NCBI RefSeq assembly: GCF_019925205.1
Contig: NC_083560.1
Coordinates: forward strand, 146,650,526 to 146,714,525
DNA: 64,000 nt
Source: Metopolophium dirhodum
Taxonomy: Eukaryota > Arthropoda > Insecta > Hemiptera > Aphididae
Reading direction: 5' to 3'
Below, piece by piece: positions 1 through 11,320 of this stretch. Both the position numbers and the translations under genes were made by a program. A model generated the notes under the pieces. That model did no database searches, was not told the origin of the DNA, and worked only from the letters and a program-made list of their open reading frames with translations. How positions within the stretch are numbered: the first letter of the stretch is position 1; the number at the start of each line of letters is the position of its first letter.

Positions 1-1034
1 TGAGCTTATCTTTAATCTGAGAATGTCCAGAAGCTTCTTTATATGAAGTCACAAAATCAACTAAAGTAAAATCTGGACATATTAATGAATGACATTCTTT
101 TAGTTCCACATCTGATACTGACATCTTTATAAACTGCAATGGTTTTAATTTAGACCAGTTGCTTGTGTCTAGTCTTCTGAGCATATAATTTGTAATATGT
201 TCAATAATATCATTACGAATAGCAGAAAAACACCTATTATCTGTTACAAATTGATGGCTAATTTTTCTTCTAGAATTTGAAACATAGTCAAAGAGCTGGA
301 ACCCTTTAAGCATATATGTTGTTGTATCTTTACCATCGTTGGAAGTATATGACACATCTGTAGTGTTAATAATAGTATCTTCCCAAGTCCCAACCTCCAA
401 CAAGTGGTAAATAAATTATTTAAAAAAATTAAGTAATAAAAATATCAACTATTTAAATTGATATTATTGTTATTATAATCCTTAAATACAATTTGCAATA
501 AATGACTTTCATAATATATTAATTTCTTACCTTTGGTATGAGGAACTTTTTCAAAACAAGCATTATTTATCATATTACTCTCAACATCAGGCTCTTCAGG
601 CATATCATCATTAGTGTCGTTTACAGAATTTAATTTATTTGCCACATAAGAAGCTCCATTTTCATCACCATTGTTTTCATTATTACTTATAATTTTTAAA
701 TTAACATCATCTAAACAATATAACGCATCTAATCAAATTCAAGATACATTACCTACTAATACTGAATTAATAATAAATTATTTAAAAAAATTAAGTAATG
801 AAAATATCAACTATTTAAATTGATATTATTATTAATATAATCCTTAAATACAATTTGCAATAAATGACTTTCATAGTATATTAATTTCTTACCTTTAGTT
901 TGAGTAACTTTTTCAAAACAAACATTAACACCAGGCTCTTCAGGCATATCATTATTAGTATGCTCATTTTGAGCTGTAACGGTAGATATAGCAGGGTCGA
1001 TTGTTTTCTCTTTTTTTATCAGCCACTTATGCAT
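1..1034 (-). CDS. Partial spliced gene with duplicated exon, unidentified (transposase-derived type suspected)
   Basis: Three exons can be read on the minus strand with matching phases: 1034-893 (starts MHKWLIKKEK), 710-531 and 378-1, running off the left edge. Donors read GTAAGAAAT; acceptors are TTTAG and GGAAG; every junction is phase 1. Exons 1 and 2 both end in a PEEP...CFEKV..TK segment because about 200 bp was tandemly duplicated. Exon 3 codes for a compact domain (DTIINTTDVS..., ...HSLICPDFTLVDFV) with no stop. An N-terminus beginning M-K-W-L-x-K-K is common in TTF/ZMYM-type hAT-derived proteins, but that is only a hint. I do not recognise the exon 3 domain. No catalytic residues can be assigned, and the start is simply the first ATG of the open frame. 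Confidence 0.5.
410..965. repeat. Tandem duplication of an exon and its intron start
   Basis: About 200 bp at 410-612 recurs at 770-965 with few differences. It covers the end of a coding exon, the GTAAGAAAT donor and the first part of the following intron. The copies keep the reading frame, so both could be spliced in or used alternatively. Confidence 0.75.
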
Positions 1035-1827
1035 TATTAATATTAAAAAAATTAATACTTAAATAGTTAAATTTTCAAACCAACATTGAATAAAGTAGAT
1101 TAAATAATAACTAAAATAAAACCTGGAATCATAGATCGTAGTTGATTGATTGATATTAATATTTAATCTTATCATAGATTAGAAGTATATTACACTATAC
1201 ATAAAACTGTAGGTACTGTATAATATGTCTTAATCAATGGTTTTATAATATAACAATAATTCTAAATATAGCAATAGCCATAGCTGATAATATGAGGAAA
1301 TAAACATATAATCAAAATAATACATAGATGGTATACATTAAATTCTTATCTATCAATTTCCCAACAATAATTTTTCAATTAATGAAGAAAACTGTAAAAA
1401 AAGCATTACACACTTTTTAATTTCGTATTACACACTTGGCATTTCGTACTACACAAAGTGTGTCGTACTACACACAATTTTAGTCCCTGGTTGTAAGTCC
1501 TTACGTGTTTTTGAATTATTACGACAATTGAAGTCGATATTATTGAATTTTATAGGCCGTGCAGTAAGTCCTGATATTTGTGAATTATTTGAAGACAGTG
1601 AGTCTATATTTTGAATTTTATTTTACAAGGCCGAAATAAGTCCTTACGTGTTGAAAAGAGTAGGTTAAATTAAAAAAAAAAAAAAAATAAAAAAAATATA
1701 ATTAATTCAATTAGTACAGTTAATAAGAGTTACTATTTTTGAATAGATGTCGTATTGGCTGATTAATCTGAATTAATGCAAAAAAAAAAATTAAGAGTAA
1801 CTATTTAAATTAAAGTTAATTTTTATT
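1035..1827. other. A+T-rich spacer with short imperfect tandem repeats
   Basis: No convincing coding sequence. Around 1400-1480 there are repeats of a 'cgtactacaca' motif. Around 1487-1660 about three imperfect units of roughly 75 bp contain 'taagtccttacgtgtt' or close variants. The stretch ends in A-runs immediately before the first recognisable gag sequence of the outer retroelement. Confidence 0.4.
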
Positions 1828-2622
1828 AAAGGGTTAATACCTAGCTTAAAGACCATCGTAAAATCCCAAAAACCACCCACTTTGGAGTTAGCAATCCAGG
1901 TTGCTAAGGACGAAGAGACCGAGATTAAGTCTGAGACCGATGCATATCAATATTATGGAGGCAATAGTTCAGGTAGACAAGTAAACAACTCTACCGCGAA
2001 TACCAGAAATTCTAACGGGAAAAAAAATAATTACAATGCTCCGAATAATAATAGACCTAATTATAATTTATCTAGACAAAATTACAATCCGAAAGGAAAT
2101 TTTAATCCAAATCCAAATTTTAATCGATCACAATATACTCGAAATACGAATTTTAATAGACCTGATATAAATCACGGTAATAGGAATAATGTTAATAGTA
2201 GTAATCAATATCAGCCTCGAGGTAATAATAACTTTAATCGCAATAATAATTATACACGTAATTATCAGAATAATAACCACGCAATGGCCACTATACAATG
2301 TTACCAATGCGGAGGAAACCATTTCGCTCGAGACTGTGTTCAAAATCGTCATACTAATAACAATAGTAATTCGCGTCCAACTAACAACAATTTCACGCGA
2401 CAGCCTACTAATTACAACGCTCCGGTGAACATTATATGCACGTATTGTAAAAAATCTGGACATGACATCTCTAAGTGTTTCAGGAAACAAAATAATGATA
2501 GGTATAATAATGATTCGGGAAACTCGCAAAGATCGGGAGACATGAGTGGCGCTCGCCCGATAAATTTAATAGCCACAGTCGAGGAAGATTTCGACGATGT
2601 TTACACATCGTATCAGTCTTAA
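1828..2622 (+). pseudogene. gag: Gag 3' fragment with two CCHC zinc knuckles (outer element)
   Basis: Nucleocapsid end of a gypsy-type Gag, which packages the element RNA. The open frame begins inside gag at about 1828, aligning with residues following 'FMTGL' of the intact Gag at 18666-20171. A long Asn/Arg-rich linker follows, then two knuckles, CYQCGGNHFARDC and CTYCKKSGHDISKC. The capsid and matrix parts and the natural start are missing. The end overlaps the pol frame, which lies at -1 relative to gag. Confidence 0.85.
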
Positions 2623-4236
2623 ACAACAATCACGACACTTGTCAGTCTGTCAATATAAGAAAAGAATTTATAGAATTACTCATAGATACTGGAAGCGATG
2701 TTAACTTAATAAAATTTAGTGCTTTGACAGGTGACACGTTAGTACAAGAAAACAGAAAAATATATTTAAAGGGAATTGATGATAATATAGTGTCAACAAT
2801 AGGACAAATTAAGATAACTTTAAGATTTAATAATGTTAATATAGAAACAGAATTTCAAGTAGTACGTAATTCGTTTCCTATACCTAAGGATGGTATTTTA
2901 GGACAACAATTTTTAATGAAAAATAAGGCAGTAATTGATGTAGCTAATAATTCGTTAATAATAAATAATAAAATAGTCAATAATGTAATTAAGGATGATT
3001 TATGTTTTGAGTTGAATCCACGGACGGAAACAGTGGTCTCCGTACCAATTGCCGATCCGGCTATGGAGAATAAGAATATTATAGTATATAAACAGGAATT
3101 AATTAAGGATGTTTACTGTGCCAATGTGGTAGGAACAGTAAAATCAGGTAATGTTATAGTTAGTATACTAAATGTTTCTGAAGTAACCAAGGAAATAAAT
3201 GAAAGTGTTATGAATCGAATATTATATGATACCGCGACAAGTTATGATATACATACTGAAATTAACAACGATAATCGTGTAAATAGGATATTTAATTTAA
3301 TACGAAGTGACCATATGAGCATTGATGAGAAACAATCCATCTTTGAAATATGCGAACAATATTCCGAAATATTCCATTTAGAAGGCGATCGACTCACTTT
3401 TACAAATGCAGCCGAGCATGTTATTAATTTAAATGTTAACCAACAACCTATTTATCAAAGACCCTATAGATTGCCACATTCACAACAAGCTGAAATTAAA
3501 CAACAGTTAGATAAAATGGAACAGGATGGAATTATAGAACCTTCCAGTTCACCTTGGAACGCTCCGCTCTTGCTAGTTAAGAAAAAGATAGATGCAAGTG
3601 GTAAGGAAAAGTTCCGTATCGTAATAGACTTTAGAGCTTTAAATCAAGTAACTTTAAACGAATTTCATCCCTTACCTAACATTGCGGAAATACTCGATCA
3701 TTTGGGACAAAGCCAATTGTTCAGCGTGATTGACCTTGCTTCAGGTTTTTACCAAATTCCGTTATCTGAATCTTCACGAGAACTTACAGCTTTTTCTGCT
3801 AACAATGCACACTACCACTTTAGACGAATGGCGATGGGGATGAAAACTAGTCCCTCGACATTCCAGAGACTTATGGATAACGTATTATCTGGAATCATTG
3901 GAATTAAGTGTCTAGTATATCTTGATGACATAATTATCTATGGAAAAAATTTGATAGACCACAATAATAAGTTAATAGATGTATTCGAGCGATTACGAAC
4001 GCATAATTTAAAGATTCAGCCAGATAAATGTGAATTTGTCAAACGAGAATGTATATATTTAGGACATGTTATATCTGAAACTGGAATAAGACCAGATCCA
4101 AAGAAAATTCAAGCTGTTCTTGATTTCCCTGAACCAAAGAATGTAAAACAAATTAAATCTTTTCTAGGATTATCTGGATACTATCGGAAGTTTATTGAGA
4201 ATTATAGGTCAATAGCTAGGCCTATTACAAACCTAT
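2622..4236 (+). pseudogene. pol: Pol 5' part: aspartic protease and reverse transcriptase (outer element)
   Basis: Open in the -1 frame relative to gag from about 2619. The retropepsin active site LLIDTGSDVN lies at about 2680-2710. The RT palm follows, with VIDFRALNQ near 3620, FSVIDLASGFYQIP near 3720 and the catalytic YLDDIIIYGK near 3920. The frame runs without a break up to RPITNLL, where the 5' end of the nested element's terminal repeat interrupts it at 4237. The reading resumes at 22507 with one copy of the CTAT duplication. No internal stop is seen in this half. Confidence 0.92.
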
Positions 4237-4963
4237 TGTAATGTTCTCGACAGCTTGGTACCTACTATCGTAGTACTAATAGCAGATAAGTGGCTGCCGA
4301 GATATTATCGTTGCGGGTCGCAGACAGTTTGTTTGATGTTGTAGTCGTGGTTGTTGATAAATAAAAGACAGTTGTTGATTTATTGTGAATTTTATTATAT
4401 TGTTGATAATTTTTCTAAGTCCAAAATATGCTCGTACAGAGTGGCGTGAAGGTGCTTGCACTAATGGGTGGTAGTACACGTCTGAAAACAGGCCGATTCG
4501 GGCTCCCTTATATATGAAGTTCCCCGTACCCCTTGCCTATAGCTACTGTATCTCGACTCACGGATGTGATGTGTGTGACCATCGTTCCGGCCCACGCATT
4601 TTATGACTTCCAGTATAATTCTGTGTATTCGATTTGATATAATCATTTTTAATTTAATTTTAATATTTTTTATAATGACTATCGTTGCGTACAGTGTTGT
4701 AATCAAAATAATCATTCTACTGTTTCATATTTTTATATATTGAACATTGTGGTATACAGAGCAATTATATGGTTCAATGAGTTCCTAATATCCGTTTCTC
4801 AAACAAGACATTAAAATGTAATATTATTTAATAAACAGAAGGAACCCTTATTTCCGTTTCTATTATCCGATATATGCCGAATTACAGTATCTAAATTATA
4901 GTATAGTATGATTATGTACCCGTGGGATTTGTTTTACTATTGAGTAGTAGCTTGCTTACTACA
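4237..4963 (-). repeat. 3' LTR of nested element
   Basis: 727 bp, matching 21780-22506 apart from one base that I could see. On the minus strand it begins TGTAGTAAGC and ends ACATTACA. It contains a TATATAAGG core-promoter motif at 4507-4514 and an AATAAA on the same strand near 4378. The polypurine tract adjoins it at 4964. Confidence 0.95.
4481..4516 (-). promoter_or_regulatory. LTR core promoter: TATA box and initiator
   Basis: On the minus strand TATATAAGG lies at 4514-4507, and TCAGA, an arthropod initiator-like motif, at 4485-4481, about 29 nt downstream. The same pair is at 22057-22050 and 22028-22024 in the 5' LTR, where it would start the genomic RNA. Confidence 0.6.
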
Positions 4964-4974
4964 TCTCCCCCTTT
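4964..4974 (-). promoter_or_regulatory. Polypurine tract (plus-strand DNA primer site)
   Basis: On the minus strand AAAGGGGGAGA directly abuts the TG of the 3' LTR. This is the position and composition expected for the PPT of an LTR retrotransposon. Confidence 0.85.
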
Positions 4975-6298
4975 AAAAGTTGATTTTTCTCGTCTAAAAT
5001 GAGAAAAATTAACTCAAACTTCCTCCATAAGTTCAAGCACTTTCCTATGATTACAAATTTTACATATATCAATTATTACATTACATTCAATTATTACATG
5101 TTTACATTTTATGTTTTACATTAAATACATCATTATAATTATATGGTACATTTCACCATATTAATTATTATTGACAGAATACAGATTATGATTCACAATA
5201 TTACAGTATATATTTTGCTTATTATCTAGGTTAGTATCTTATGTGATTAACAATATATTATTTTTTTGTGTTTTTGTTTACATCAATAATCTTATCTTAG
5301 TGTTAATATAATATGTGTAATAATATTTTAATATAACATGAATTCTTAAAATCTATTACAATATATTTTTTTTTTCGTGCAATATATATATATATATATG
5401 ATAAAATAGTGGTGTTTACTATATTTTATTTCCATTACCAGGTTAATTATGTTTTAAATAAGTTAGATTAATATATTTCTTATTCCATCACCATGTTAAT
5501 TACGCCAATATATGCTAATATGTTCCTAACTTTCTTTTTTTTTTTTTCATTCTACGTTTACGTTTGCTTCCATATATATATTTTCCATTAATCACTATAT
5601 CATTATATTTTATGCCTAGTTAATATTACTATCCCTATACTGTAATTAGATTGTATCTTTTTACTACAGGTCCAGACCAACAATAAACTATTGTATTCAA
5701 GTTTTATTACATGATCAAGACTAGTATTAAATCGATTCTATTCTATTCTATTTTCGTAATGATCTCATCTTGCTAATTGAACCCGTGTCGCTAGAGTGTG
5801 CTGCAAATCAAAGCATCATCCCACGACACTGGCGAAACTAATAAGATTTTGTAATTTCTTATTGTGATTTATTATGGCCATTTGGTCCCTTGGTGATCCC
5901 GTCAAAAAATCTGCTATTCACACGATTTTCCCAACCAATCACCAAACGATCAAATTCCAACATTTTCCCTTAAGTGGTCAAACCGTTCGGTGCATAATAG
6001 TGCACCATTTGTCAGTCTCCAATAAAATAGACAAAATATGCCCCTATTATTTACCACCCGATTCCTAATGTTATTTCTTTCTCTTTTGTTTTTCTGAAAT
6101 TAATGCAATTAAAATTACTATTTGTGGTATTCTGTTAGTTAGTTATTAATATCTAGCGTTACTTTTTTTTTTTTTTTTTTTCTTTATATATTTACTTTAG
6201 TGTGTTAATTAAGCTACTTTGTTATTTGCTATAATAAAATTTATAAATTCGCAAAAAAATTATATTTTTACAACGTGGTGCTAGGTGCGTGGTATTGT
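4975..6298. other. Non-coding 3' region of nested element
   Basis: A+T-rich, with T-runs and short TA repeats between the exonuclease-like gene and the PPT. A 64-codon frame on the plus strand at 5874-6068 resembles nothing and is not supported. The minus strand has no convincing exon. Confidence 0.5.
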
Positions 6299-6976
6299 CT
6301 ATATAGGTTGGAATTGTTTCACCAAATTTTGGTACCCATATTCCTTAACCATTCTATTAAATATGCATTTTGTAAATCTCACATCAGTCTTTGGGTCGTG
6401 AGCGTATGTTATTTTATGTTTTTGTGTACATACGCCGCTATGCGCTTCCGTTAAATTCAATAGCCTACCCCTTTTCTGGATTCTACCTACATTAAATTCG
6501 AAAATTCTTTCAGTTATTTTTCCCCTCAATTTTTCTAATATCATGTAGAAGTCCCCATCGAAATTCAAATCATAGCATCTGATATTTAGAACTTCTATGT
6601 GTCCTAACCCTAGTCTACTTAAAATATTCCTATCGTATGATCCCCCAAACAATACCACTACATTTATCTTATCTCCACGCAAAATATAATTTTTTATGAA
6701 TTCTGGTGTTAGGTTATTTAATTTCGAATTCAGACTTTTGTTAAGTTGCGCTAAACAGGTCGTCTCCACTTCCTTTTTGTTGTGAAAAATCCGCCTTATC
6801 GATTTCTCTGCCAACTGTGTTTCACGAACAGTCATAACTCTCATCTGTTCGTGGAGTGGCAGGAGAAGCGGTTTCCCCTCGAGCTTACGAATTTTACATT
6901 TGTTTAGGCTGTTTGAGATTGCTCCTGATATTAGTACAATGTCTGTTCTCCTCATATTGGTAAATTCGAAATCCAT
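6299..6976 (-). CDS. DEDDh 3'-5' exonuclease-like protein of nested retroelement
   Basis: 225 aa, intact, starting ATG at 6976. The pattern fits the DEDDh exonuclease superfamily. The N-terminus MDFEFTN gives the ExoI Asp/Glu pair (D2, E4), followed by a hydrophobic strand TDIVLISGAI. FGGSYDRN near residue 115 fits the ExoII Asp. YAHDPKTD near 193-198 fits the ExoIII His-x4-Asp. It is the last gene before the 3' LTR, after Env, a usual place for accessory genes in retroviral elements. The outer element has no visible counterpart. A role in trimming RNA or DNA during replication, or against host small RNAs, would be inference. The assignment rests on spaced motifs only, and the four acidic/His positions need structural confirmation. 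Confidence 0.55.
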   Translation of the reverse strand: MDFEFTNMRRTDIVLISGAISNSLNKCKIRKLEGKPLLLPLHEQMRVMTVRETQLAEKSIRRIFHNKKEVETTCLAQLNKSLNSKLNNLTPEFIKNYILRGDKINVVVLFGGSYDRNILSRLGLGHIEVLNIRCYDLNFDGDFYMILEKLRGKITERIFEFNVGRIQKRGRLLNLTEAHSGVCTQKHKITYAHDPKTDVRFTKCIFNRMVKEYGYQNLVKQFQPI

Positions 6977-7194
6977 GACAACGAACTTGACTTCCCTTCT
7001 AATTCAAAGTCGATAATATATTTAATGTCATTATTAACTTACAATTAATGTGTTTTATTCTAATTTACTATTTCTAACTACCTGTGTAATTATTTTCTAT
7101 AAAGTTTCTAATACTTTCTACATATATATTCTAATCATATAACAACCTAACCTAACCTAATCATATATATTCTATTAAAATATTATTTCTTAGG

Positions 7195-9089
7195 TTATTT
7201 TATTTGAGATGGTACATCCTCCCCTCCGAGTGTATTTTGCTCGTCTACCTTATTAAACTTTCGTTCAACTTTGATATCATCCGTACAGAGTTTACTTCTA
7301 CCTAATCGTACCATTTCATATTGCGGACGTCGCAACGAAGTAAGCCTACATTTATACGTTATGTATATAAAAATGATTAACATGACCGAGAATACTATCA
7401 AGCCCAATGTTAAATAAAATAAATAGTTACGCGTATCGCTTGCTTCTAACTGTCCTGATTGTGTTAATATTTCACTGTCGATTTGTTGTTGTACCTTATC
7501 TAACGATTGTGCTATTTCGTGTATTTTTTCGAGTTTATGTGAATCTTGGTTAACCATTATCTTAGGTAGGTTCATACTCTTTATTCTATCGGATACTTTA
7601 AATGATATTTTTCCCTGTCCTACTTCGGGTATAAAGTTAACATAGTGTTTTGATTTTATTTCTTGTGTCGGATTTAAAATGATATCGTTTCCGTACGCTC
7701 TGCATTTTGAGCTTAACCAAATTAATCCCTGCTTCCGTATTTTTGTAATATATGGTTCCGAGTTTTCCCTACACGCAATAGTCAATGTTTCACCCCTTGT
7801 TGTGTATATCCAGGTGTTTGCATGTTTTAATTTATAAAATATGTCTTTCGATAATACTAGGACTCCCGTCTCGCATGTTTCTGGCAAGACATCCGGATTT
7901 TTGAATAAGGCTATCTCACATGGATTTTTGTTGTTCGAGTGAACGACTGGTGAAAACTCTGGACATATTGTGAATATTTCTGTTTCCGTACAATGTAAAA
8001 GCTGAGTTTCTGTGAACGTGGTATATTGTTCCCTATTCTTTGTAATCGCTACATATTGGAATTCCGGTTTTAAAACAATACTATGATTTTTATTCTTTAT
8101 TCCGTTTATCATTGTTTCGACCGGCTGTGGTATTGGAAGTATTCTGAACAACGTGAGCTCCAATTCGGTAACCAGCGGAAGTTTTATTACGAATACTATT
8201 TGACTATCCTTATAGAACACTGCCATTTTTGTAATTTTACTTAATTCGTAGATTTCATTCGGATTTGTGCCCATAGGCAAATTTAAATTAATAGGTAAAG
8301 TTAACTTAATTTGCGTTAAATGATCTGCCATTTCTCGTGGTGTCATTAAGCTTGGGTGTATTACCCCTGTCCTAGCCGCAGTTATAATAGCACCTATCGA
8401 TTGCGTTTCCATTGAATATTGCGATAACAGTGCTGTGAATATACCATGTATTTTATTTGATAAAACTAATGCTTCTAACGTGTTTGTTTTGTTAATTACT
8501 TCGTTTATTATATCTTTTTTATTAACTAATTCATTGTATAATTTATTTATTTCATCCGATGTGGTACTAATCTCTTTACAGTAGATTTAACTACCGTAGT
8601 TTGGTCTTTAAGTATGTGTAACATGCGTTCGTTAGTTCGTTCTATTTTACCTATTTCCTCTACCGATTCTTTTGCACATTCTTCATCACATACCCCGAAT
8701 AATGTTTTCATGGCCGAACCTACGAAATTTATTAGACCCCGCCTTTTCCTACTTGTGTACGTGGTTGTTTCCGATTGTTCGGTGTACCTACCTCGTACAT
8801 TTTTTCTCGTTGTAAGGAAATTTCTTGAAACATTACTTTATTGTCTAGCCTAGAACACATTTCAAGTGTTGTTGCGCTGTTTTTACAAAGATTAGTTATT
8901 ATACTTATTTCCAATTGTAATTTGTCATGCCTAAGGTCATAATTTTTTAATGGTAAATACGTGATCAGTTGCCAGGTCGCTCCTGTCAACCGAACTGTAC
9001 CGTAATTTTCATAATACATCAGTGTTTGATTTCTAAATTCTTCCACCCTATATGGAATTTGACCATGTCCTGCCATAATCAGAGATAAC
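7195..9089 (-). pseudogene. env: Env, baculovirus-F-like fusion glycoprotein (nested), two frameshifts
   Basis: The exon starts after a TTTTAG acceptor at 9091-9090, consistent with spliced env expression as in gypsy. A short hydrophobic signal (LSLIMAGHG) is followed by the F1-type N-terminal part. A basic furin-type site (RKRR) precedes GLINFVGSAMKTLFG, the hallmark fusion region of insect errantivirus Env and baculovirus F, at about 8745-8690. The stalk, a transmembrane segment (about residues 330-355 of the last open frame, TLGLIVFSVMLIIFIYI) and a basic cytoplasmic tail follow. The frame shifts once at about 8735-8775 and again at about 8570-8580, where one base is lost in a short A-run. 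As it stands this gene cannot make a full Env. Confidence 0.85.
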
Positions 9090-9380
9090 CTAAAACAATA
9101 TATATATACACATTAGCTTCAAACTTGTTTTATCTTGTTGAAATAACTCTAATATATTTATTATTTTCGCATCATCTCATCGGCCCGGACAAAATACGCG
9201 TACTTATCGCGTTTGAAATTGAACTAATTAATTTATAACCTGTTGCCAGTGAGTTCCGGTGGTTGCTTGTTCGTTCAGAATATGGTGGCAACTCCCACCG
9301 TTCCTATACCGCCAACCGTCAAAATTAATTAGCTCCATCCCATTCTTTTTTTTATATTTTTTTTTTTTAAATTTTTTTCA

Positions 9381-10370
9381 TTACTGACTATCATTATTAT
9401 TCCTAACTATGTACCTATCTTCTACTTCATTAAAAATACTTTCTATAGCTACATTACTAACATTAAGTAAATTCGTAACATTGTTTTCATAATCACTACT
9501 ATTTATATTCCTATAAATGTCAATATTACTGTCGCTATCGCTAAATCCGCCTAACTCGTCCATATTACTAATTGTATTATTCGGTGTTATATTTCCTAAA
9601 CTATCATTATCACTATCACTATCCGACCACCACAGTCCAGCTGCTTCAGTCATATTAATATTTCTAATGACAGGCTCCCGTGTCCTATTGTTAGCCATTT
9701 CCCTACTAATACTACTATTAATGCTTAATATATTGTTATTACTAACATTATTTTCAATATTGTCGCTATTTTTTAGTCTATACAACCTATAATTATTAAT
9801 ATTCAAATACTGTGCCCATGTTGCCTTGTTTATTCCCTTATTCAATTCCCAAAATTCATTGATGACCCTTCTTGCCAGTGCTATATTGTCATTTAATTGT
9901 TGTTCATCTTCGTTGCCCGTGGTTACAGGTGGTTCCGTGCGGTTATATATTATGCTCGCTACGCCTATTGGTTTAGCTCCGCCTCGGTTGGTCATTCGAT
10001 TGATGTTCAGGTGGTAACAAAATGGTATTGTTGATACGTTACACGCGTGTGGGTTCCGGAACCAATCCCATAACGTTTGACATAATTCTACGATTTCCGC
10101 TTCCGGAAACCTGCCAGGAGGGATGTTATTCCTATTCCCGTAGTAATTGTCAATTAACGTCCTAAGATTATGTGTAGTCTGTCTCATAGGCTCCTCCCCC
10201 GCATATCGGTATATCTCCATTTCACCCACGTACATATCATTTTTTTTTAATACTATTACCACCAGGCGACCTCCCGCCTGAACGCTCAAAATCATTTCGA
10301 ATTCCGGTTCTTCATTTGCACTGTTACTGAGTTGCACTAGTAGTTTAGTCCCATCTGAATCAATGATCAC
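9381..10370 (-). CDS. 329-aa accessory protein with acidic, Asn-rich tail (nested element), unknown function
   Basis: Intact frame from ATG at 10370. Residues 1-200 look folded (hydrophobic strands near MILSVQAGGRLVVIVLKK, conserved KPIGVASIIYNR near 137). The rest is low complexity, Asn-rich with Ser-Asp repeats (SDSDSDNDS). The outer element keeps a homologous piece at 24605-24871 (IPIGTATIIYRELGPP). Conservation in two diverged elements supports a real gene. I recognise no domain. The acidic tail could bind nucleic-acid-binding or host nuclear proteins, but this is speculation. It lies between the 78-aa gene and Env and has no visible signal peptide. Confidence 0.65.
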   Translation of the reverse strand: MIIDSDGTKLLVQLSNSANEEPEFEMILSVQAGGRLVVIVLKKNDMYVGEMEIYRYAGEEPMRQTTHNLRTLIDNYYGNRNNIPPGRFPEAEIVELCQTLWDWFRNPHACNVSTIPFCYHLNINRMTNRGGAKPIGVASIIYNRTEPPVTTGNEDEQQLNDNIALARRVINEFWELNKGINKATWAQYLNINNYRLYRLKNSDNIENNVSNNNILSINSSISREMANNRTREPVIRNINMTEAAGLWWSDSDSDNDSLGNITPNNTISNMDELGGFSDSDSNIDIYRNINSSDYENNVTNLLNVSNVAIESIFNEVEDRYIVRNNNDSQ

Positions 10371-10610
10371 CAGTGCTGTTATCTCCTCTTCCCTACAAGT
10401 TTTTTTTTTTTTTTATTATTTTTTTTTCACTATTTAATGTTAATCTAACTACTATTGTGTTTACTATTTCTACTTCCATATTGAAAATAATTTCTATCTA
10501 CGTAATTTTCTAAAAATGAAGCTTGTGTCGTGCCGGCATGTACTAATTTACTAGGAATCCGTTACCATGTATACTTATCCTACTATAATTCTTTTTTTTT
10601 CATACATTAA

Positions 10611-10847
10611 TTATACATGTTCCAATATTAATTCTGGTTCCGGTATATACTCCAGGTGTTCGATTAATTCCCGACAATATCTATTTCTGATTCTACTTCT
10701 TGACATGTCGTAAAGATATGTTGCGATGCTTTGTTCCATTCTTCTTATTTCGTCCTCTGAGAAAGGTTTAGCCAATTGGCTGTTGGCTATCTGTATATGT
10801 TTCGTAAAACATGGTGGCATATTAGTAGTATACATTTGTATGTTCAC
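10611..10847 (-). CDS. 78-aa accessory protein (nested element), unknown function
   Basis: Small, charged, predicted mostly helical protein ending EYIPEPELILEHV. The outer element has a degenerate homologue at 24959-25108 that ends EFIPEPEDLLEYKE, with a matching -C.E.L- pattern before it, so selection has kept this sequence over the divergence of the two elements. It sits 240 bp upstream of the 329-aa gene on the same strand. No known motif, signal peptide or membrane segment. Confidence 0.55.
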   Translation of the reverse strand: MNIQMYTTNMPPCFTKHIQIANSQLAKPFSEDEIRRMEQSIATYLYDMSRSRIRNRYCRELIEHLEYIPEPELILEHV

Positions 10848-10852
10848 AGTCT

Positions 10853-11180
10853 ACTTTTTGTGTCACCACGGTAATTTCACACCGTTCAAGGGAGGATGTC
10901 CCCCTTGGACACAATAATTTTACCGTGTAAAAATTATGAAGAATTTGTACACTTTTTACACGGTAATTTCACACCGTTCAAGGGAGGATGTCCCCCTTGG
11001 ACACAATAATTTTACCGTGTAAAAATTATGAAGAGTTTGCACACTCAAAGTCAGTTTTGTCCAAATATTTACAGTGTACATGCTAAATGGTTTTTTTCTC
11101 AACAAACCTTATTACTAAAATGGAATAATTATTTAAAATACAGAACACAAGCCTTATTATAAAACTGAAATTATAATTAC
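10853..11180. repeat. MITE of the 'ACGGTAA' foldback family with duplicated arm
   Basis: A block containing 'cacggtaatttcacaccg', 'gtcccccttggacac' and 'ttttaccgtgtaaaa' occurs twice in tandem (about 10866-10937 and 10958-11030). It is followed by a centre (aaccttattactaaaatgg...ccttattataaaactgaaa) like the centre of the complete copy at 32858-33320. It marks the left edge of the cargo cassette. Confidence 0.6.
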
Positions 11181-11286
11181 TAAATATTACTATATATTCA
11201 CATTTTTTTTTCATTTAGGTTGGTTTCACTGTAATTTATCTAATTAATGAATGTCTATATTTTTTTTTAATTTATATACTTTTGAG

Positions 11287-11316
11287 TTATAAGCTAATCG
11301 TTTTTTATATTCAGTC
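11287..11316 (+). promoter_or_regulatory. Core promoter of BIR gene
   Basis: TTATAAG at 11287-11293, then TCAGTC, an arthropod initiator, at 11311-11316, about 25 nt apart. The promoter is inside the retroelement but points against the element's own transcription. Confidence 0.5.
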
Positions 11317-11320
11317 GTCA

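Noticed and set aside
2128..2529. 133-codon minus-strand and 79-codon plus-strand frames
   Set aside because: Shadows of the Asn-rich gag linker.
4276..4715. Two frames repeated at 21819-22258
   Set aside because: They lie inside the LTRs and lack any feature of protein; their repetition follows from the LTR identity.
7144..7160. Telomere-like CCTAA repeats
   Set aside because: Only about three units; fits the arthropod motif but too short for an interstitial telomere.
9517..10017. Leu/Ser-rich plus-strand frames
   Set aside because: Antisense to the 329-aa gene; composition reflects its Asn/Asp codons read backwards.
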